Part shown: in pieces, positions 58,739 through 64,000 of the stretch
Numbering within the stretch: the stretch's first letter is position 1
Layout: every line of letters begins with the position of its first letter
NCBI RefSeq assembly: GCF_002994745.2
Contig: NC_037091.1
Coordinates: forward strand, 13,702,501-13,766,500
Source: Rosa chinensis
Taxonomy: Eukaryota; Streptophyta; Magnoliopsida; Rosales; Rosaceae
DNA: 64,000 nt
Reading direction: 5' to 3'
The notes under the pieces: generated by a model
Told to the model about the DNA's origin: nothing
The model's input: the letters and a program-made list of their open reading frames with translations, nothing else
The model's database searches: none
Translations under genes and position numbers: made by a program

Positions 58739-61700
58739 ATGTGGAGGCTGAAGGTTTCAGAAGGAGAAAGAGATGGTAATCCATGGCTCACAAGTGTGAA
58801 TAATCACATCGGGAGACAATTTTGGGAGTTCGACCCAAATCTCGGAACACCGGAAGAGAGAGTTCAGGTGGAAAAAGCACGTCTTGAGTTTCGTAACAAT
58901 CGTTTTCGATCCAAACATAGTTCTGATCTATTAATGAGACTTCAGGTACGTACTAGTTCATGTGTTAATGACTAATAGTTCATCATTGAAAAGCTATTTA
59001 CGTTTGTGCATATGTTTATTTAGTTTGCAAAGGAGAAAGAAAGTGATCGAATGGAGCTACCAACTCAGGTGAAAATAAAAAGTGAAGAAGAAATTAATGA
59101 AGAAGTAGTAACAACCACATTGAGGAGGGGGTTGAGATTTTACTCGACTCTTCAGGCTGAGGATGGTTTTTGGCCTGGTGACTATAGCGGTCCTCTGTTT
59201 CTTCTACCTGGCTTGGTACGTTCGTAAAGTTTAACCCTAGCCAAATAATATTGTTGAATTAATAAATTAGATATTTTAGCGTATTAGGTATGGATGTGTA
59301 TCTCCTTCCCAATTAAATATATAGAAAATTTAAGTTTTCAATTACTGAGTGCTTTTTTTTCACCAAGAAAAAAAATCATAATATTAACAATCATGTGCGT
59401 GTCCCGTCTTATAAAGAGAGATGCTAAAAGATGTTGTGCAACCGTGTGCTTTCATTCTTAAGGGTAGGACCGTAGGACAAAGTATTGATACTCTCCTCAC
59501 GTAACCCCAAATTAACCACTTTAGCAAGTAGCAACAACAAATGTGAGGTTTTATCAAATCTCTTGATACTATTTAGAGTAATCCACAAACTCATGTATCT
59601 TATATTATTGTGTCTCTGTTTTTTTTTTTTTGTGGGACTTCCACGTTTCATATTTTTGGCTTGTAACTACCCTAAGATGCGAAATAAAATAAAAAGAATA
59701 ATAGATTACTGGAGGTTTTGTATCCTGGACTTCTATTGCCAACAAAATTTTAATTATTGCCATCTCAGATGTAGACTTAATTATTCCAAAATTTAAGCAA
59801 TTAGTAAAATGATCAACAATATGTATCTCGAAATATTATTGATATTCAATCCACGCAGCCAGTGTCGAAAGGATTTGCTTAAACTATTCAACGTGGTAAT
59901 CATTTTTAAACAAAATTATATATGAGTATAATTTGTACGATGAAAAATAAAGTATTTATTATAAAGTTTCTGATCAATGGATGTTTACAAATAAAAAGCA
60001 AACCATTTCTTTGTTCCTTTTACAGTTATCATTTTAATGCTCCCAACAAATAATATATGGATGAATTCTATATCGTAGTCATATTCATCTTTATCAATAT
60101 TTATGTACTATCTGTTATATATATACCATAATACCAACCAAATGTTTGTTTTGTATGTATGATTAATACCAATACTATATAATTTTATAGAACACAGGTT
60201 ACATTATTGATAGTCCAAAGAAAAATGTGAGAAGATATGACATGCATGCATGTGGGCTATTTCCTACTCTCTTTTCCTTTTTTAATATCCTCCTTCATTA
60301 TTTTGACAAATTCCTCGCTAAACTTTGAAATCAATGAAAGAAGGTTTTATATTCAAAAAGCTTGAGGCTCAATGTTTTTTGGTCATTAGCACCTACATAC
60401 ATTTATGTTTATCGATTGATGTACCATGAAAGAACAATTTAAATACATATTATCGAAATTTCTAGGCGAACTAGGCAGGGCGAGAAACTTTTTATAAAAG
60501 AAAGTTAGGAACAAAGAAGTGCACTTAATTAGTCAATTAGTGAGACGTAAAAATCTTAACTCTCGAAAGAAACATTTTATAAAAGAAACTAGCAAATGAA
60601 TGATATTTTAGTAAAAATTAACATATATTCTCTTAACTAACCATCCACTTATTTGATACAATTGTACATATGAACAAACCATCTCCAATTTGTTAAGTTT
60701 TGTTGTGATAATAATTATTAATAGTGTTTTAAAATTGTTCGAATAATGAAAACGATACATAATTAAGGACAAAATTTGGATGAGCTCATTCAACTGCATA
60801 CGTTCTTTTCCAATGAAGCTAGTATTCTACGCCTACTACAAACTTGATCGAGAGCAACGTAAATAAATTAAAATGAAATTAAGATTGTCTGTAGAGATGT
60901 ATAATTCCCACGATGCAACATTTGCCCTAACACTCGATATTATTAACACTTCTCCCGACCTCTCAACTTAAAAAAGAAAACCCTAGCAAAATATAAAGCT
61001 CTGGGATTTAAAATAATCTTTATATTTTGTTATTTACGTTACAAGATCGATTCATCTCTATTTTATTCACTAATCTCAAGCAATCACCTGGGTTATGTTA
61101 CATGCACACAGATTAATTAAGCTAATTAAGCAGTTAATAATATTGGTGCCGTGCCGTAGATTATTGGATTATCCGTAACAGGGGCCCTTGATGCAATCTT
61201 GCCACACGAGCATTCAAAGGAGATCCGCCGCTATCTTTATAACCATCAGGTATTGCATCATATCACTTCATGCTTTCCATTTTCAATATTCTTTGAAGTT
61301 TTATTTTGTATTTTTCAAATGCTACCTGTCATAATATTACATGATCGAGGTGGGTAGTTTGGTTTGCTTTAGTAAGTTCATTCTGAATCAGAAACAAACA
61401 AGGCTGACATATTTCAGCCATTTAGTTGGAAGTTTGGAACCAATAAATCATATATAATAATGAGCTACCAAATCCAATCGATTGACTTTTGAAAATAGAA
61501 ACTAGTCGATCCCCAATTGTGTGTAATTTATTTGGAGTTTTATATATATTACGTTAAACCAAATCACACCCAACTCAACTCGCGCGATCTGTTATCTTTT
61601 TTGCATGGAATATTAATTAGTATCCACAATCCATTTTGATTTGATGCTGCTGGTACTATGTACTATGGCCAATATTCTCTTTCAACGAGTATTGATGCTA

Positions 61701-63742
61701 TACTAATTGTCAAAACTATAATCTTGCACCTCTATTGATAACTTAATTAGCCAGGTGCTAAAAAGCAATTTGCTATATTCTAATTGTTTTAGTTAGTGGT
61801 TTTCGATCAGTATAAGCACTTTTTTTTTTTTAGAATGATAAGTATAAGCACTTAAATAGCAAAAAACTATTTAAAAATTAAAACAAAATGTGTTGCCATA
61901 ATATCTCCATTCAGAATGACTGATGACGTATCGAATTCAAACTTTTTTCTCCCTCATAATCAAACAAGTTCGTGTACTTTGTAAAGGGTTAAGGACAACC
62001 GCAACGCACCGGCACTTACTTTAAAAAAAAAAATCAAACAAATTAACTTACTTTGTAAAGGTTATTTTTAAGTTTATGAAAGTTTTTAGTATTATTATTT
62101 GAAACATTTCAAGTGTATATACTTGCATTTGTTGTACTTTCAATAAGTAATTAGTACGTGCATATAATTAACCAAAGGTGCTTCTAAGAAAACCTTAATA
62201 AATGGTTTGGATTAACACGTACTCCCATCATGTAATTGCAACTAATGAATTGCATGCAGAACAAAGATGGAGGTTGGGGACTGCATATAGAAGGGCCAAG
62301 CACAATGTTTTGTACAGCTCTGTCCTATGTGAGTTTGAGATTGCTCGGAGAGGAGATGGACGGCGGTGATGGCGCCATGGAGAAGGCAAGAAAATGGATT
62401 CTTCACCGTGGAGGAGTTACCACCATCCCATCATGGGGAAAGATGTGGCTCTCAGTAAGCTTCAGCACCTAAACCTTAAAATGAATTATCTGCAGATCAA
62501 TATTCGAATTGCTAGCATTTGGTATTGCCCACCCTTTTGCCCTACAATGCGGCCCTAAATCCTAATTTATCATATAACTATTAAGAAATCTTCATTATAA
62601 ATGTGGTCCTATATGTATGTATCATTTGTTTAGTGAAACTCGTGTGGTCCTATTTGTTAATCAAATAGACATTATAATTCAGAGACAAACCTAAGCAAGT
62701 TAGAAAGAAAAGAGGCTGGAATGTCAGGTTTGATAGATTTGATTCGTACATTGATTTAATCTAATTTGAATGTCTTAACAATAATTAATTTGGCTGAAAA
62801 TTTATAAAAGTGATCTATACATTAGAACCTAAAAACTGAACGGTTAAGATGCCAAAATATGATTGAAAAATTGATTTAATGCCCTATCCTTAAAAAATAC
62901 CAAAAAAAGAGATCTCGTAGTGGAATGACCCTCTCTCTCTATATTGCTATATATTATATGTTAAAGTTACTGTACATAGTGGCGGCAGCTCTATAATACG
63001 ACAAAATAACTAGGGGTTTGAGTTACTAACGAGTAGCTGGTAGCAATTAATTAGTGTCATGTTATCAAAGTGTGTTATTTCTTAAGTTCACGTATGTAAT
63101 TAGCTTAAATTATGTATGGCAATACTTGTAGTTAGGGTTTTGGTTCAAATGTAACATGATGGGGTTTGTAGCTCTATATAGTAAGTATATATTCATCTTG
63201 ACACTCGGGCTCAGAGTTTGAATCTCCGTCTTACTTTACCATCTCCTATTGAATATAATGAATTTGTCGAACACTCTATCGATCTTTACCTCTCATTGCT
63301 AGGAATGAAAGTCGATCACTCGGATACTATTTATTGCTAGTTAGTTAACTAAGACTCTATGCATGGCAGGTACTTGGTGTATATGAATGGGATGGTAACA
63401 ATCCACTGCCTCCTGAACTGTGGCTTTTACCGTACTTTCTCCCAGTACACCCAGGTTTAGGTTTCTTCCATACATGAGGCATTATAATTCATGTATAACT
63501 TTATCCCAACAATAAAATGGATAAGTTTTTATTATTCATTTTTATATGGGGGGATTGATTGATTGTCTGGTGCAGGCCGAATGTGGTGTCACTGTAGGAT
63601 GGTTTACCTGCCCATGTCATATTTATACGGCAAGAGATTTGTTGGTCCCATCAACGGCCTTATTTTATCCCTCAGAACAGAGCTTTATACCTTTCCCTAT
63701 CACCTGATTGATTGGGACCAAGCAAGAAATCTATGCGCCAAG
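58739..63742 (+). CDS. Oxidosqualene cyclase, 5' exons (OSC copy 2), cut by window end
   Basis: Start [17 protein letters not shown] is the typical OSC N-terminus. Exons 58739-58945, 59024-59215, 61160-61249, 62260-62454, 63370-63454 and 63576-63742 join in phase with GT-AG introns to about 284 residues, ending at the window edge. Landmarks: [54 protein letters not shown] (first QW motif), [57 protein letters not shown] and [11 protein letters not shown]. The catalytic DCTAE and product-determining MWCYCR/LCCW-type regions lie beyond the window. It acts on 2,3-oxidosqualene at the ER; the product cannot be assigned. Introns of about 1.9 and 1.0 kb follow exons 2 and 3. No stop or frameshift was seen. 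Family members run about 760 residues. Confidence 0.95.
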
Positions 63743-64000
63743 GTACGCCTACTACTAAAAATTGTTCTTACTGGGAAAAAATAATTGCAATGAGATAACA
63801 GTACTCTAAGCTTTGCTTGTGTTCTGGTAGATTAAAATATATCTTCTGGATTAAGTAGTTATTTAACATGGTATGTACTAGAGTTTCAGTTTCAAGAGGT
63901 CTTAGGACACGTATGGTGAACTAATTAGGTAAGGTCTAGATAATTGGAATATTCTTGTTGGAGAATTAATGCAAGGTTTCATACTATTTCCAATTAATGT

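Noticed and set aside
2..63742. The two OSC parts as halves of one gene split by transposons
   Set aside because: The left part is the 3' end and the right part the 5' end, both on the plus strand, so they cannot be one gene; they must be two copies.

Overview
The window is nuclear DNA from a flowering plant. It holds intron-rich genes with GT-AG junctions, plant oxidosqualene cyclase (OSC) genes, Ty1/copia and Ty3/gypsy (Tat-type) retrotransposons, long solo LTRs, and hAT and Mutator-like elements with 8- and 9-bp target duplications. A eudicot, perhaps a woody or herbaceous rosid, is a reasonable guess, but nothing here fixes the species.

Genes. Three host genes are supported. (1) Positions 2-1649 (+) hold the last seven exons of an OSC; its 5' part lies left of the window. 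(2) Positions 2034-10740 (-) hold a complete 18-exon gene for the WD-repeat protein UTP21/WDR36 of the small-subunit processome. The exons join in frame to 902 residues. Its upstream region carries a telo-box and two site II (GGCCCA) motifs, typical of plant ribosome-biogenesis genes. (3) Positions 58739-63742 (+) hold the first six exons of a second OSC, cut by the right edge. Two OSC genes in the same orientation, about 57 kb apart, suggest a locally duplicated triterpene/sterol cyclase locus expanded by transposons.

Transposon layers. Almost everything from 11 to 58 kb is mobile DNA, and many boundaries can be set to the base from target-site duplications. A degraded copia element (minus strand, about 11.0-22.2 kb) is split by an 802-bp hAT-like element (11335-12136), by a nested stack of LTRs (13378-20796) and by another solo LTR (22222-25189). 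A 5'-truncated Tat-type gypsy element (about 27.98-45.29 kb) retains gag-end, protease, RT, RNase H, a second archaeal-type RNase H and a DD35E integrase, all broken by stops and two frame changes. Between the integrase and its 3' LTR it carries an antisense plant-mobile-domain (PMD) gene. That element is itself hit by a 2501-bp solo LTR (38321-40821) and two Mutator-like elements (41219-41762, 42127-43440). From 46.4 to 56.4 kb there is a diverged direct duplication whose two copies were struck by different insertions: retroposons and a 3082-bp solo LTR in copy A, and a three-level DNA-transposon nest in copy B.

Most unusual signal. A family of long TG...CA repeats (2.2-3.1 kb, 5-bp target duplications) occurs six times in both orientations, with no protein-coding internal region anywhere. 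Several copies carry arrays of the near-palindrome GATCCAACGGTCGGATC spaced at 30 or 60 bp. The motif contains an MSA-like MYB core (TCCAACGGTC). Other copies carry different tandem arrays (49, 55, 60 and 74 bp units).
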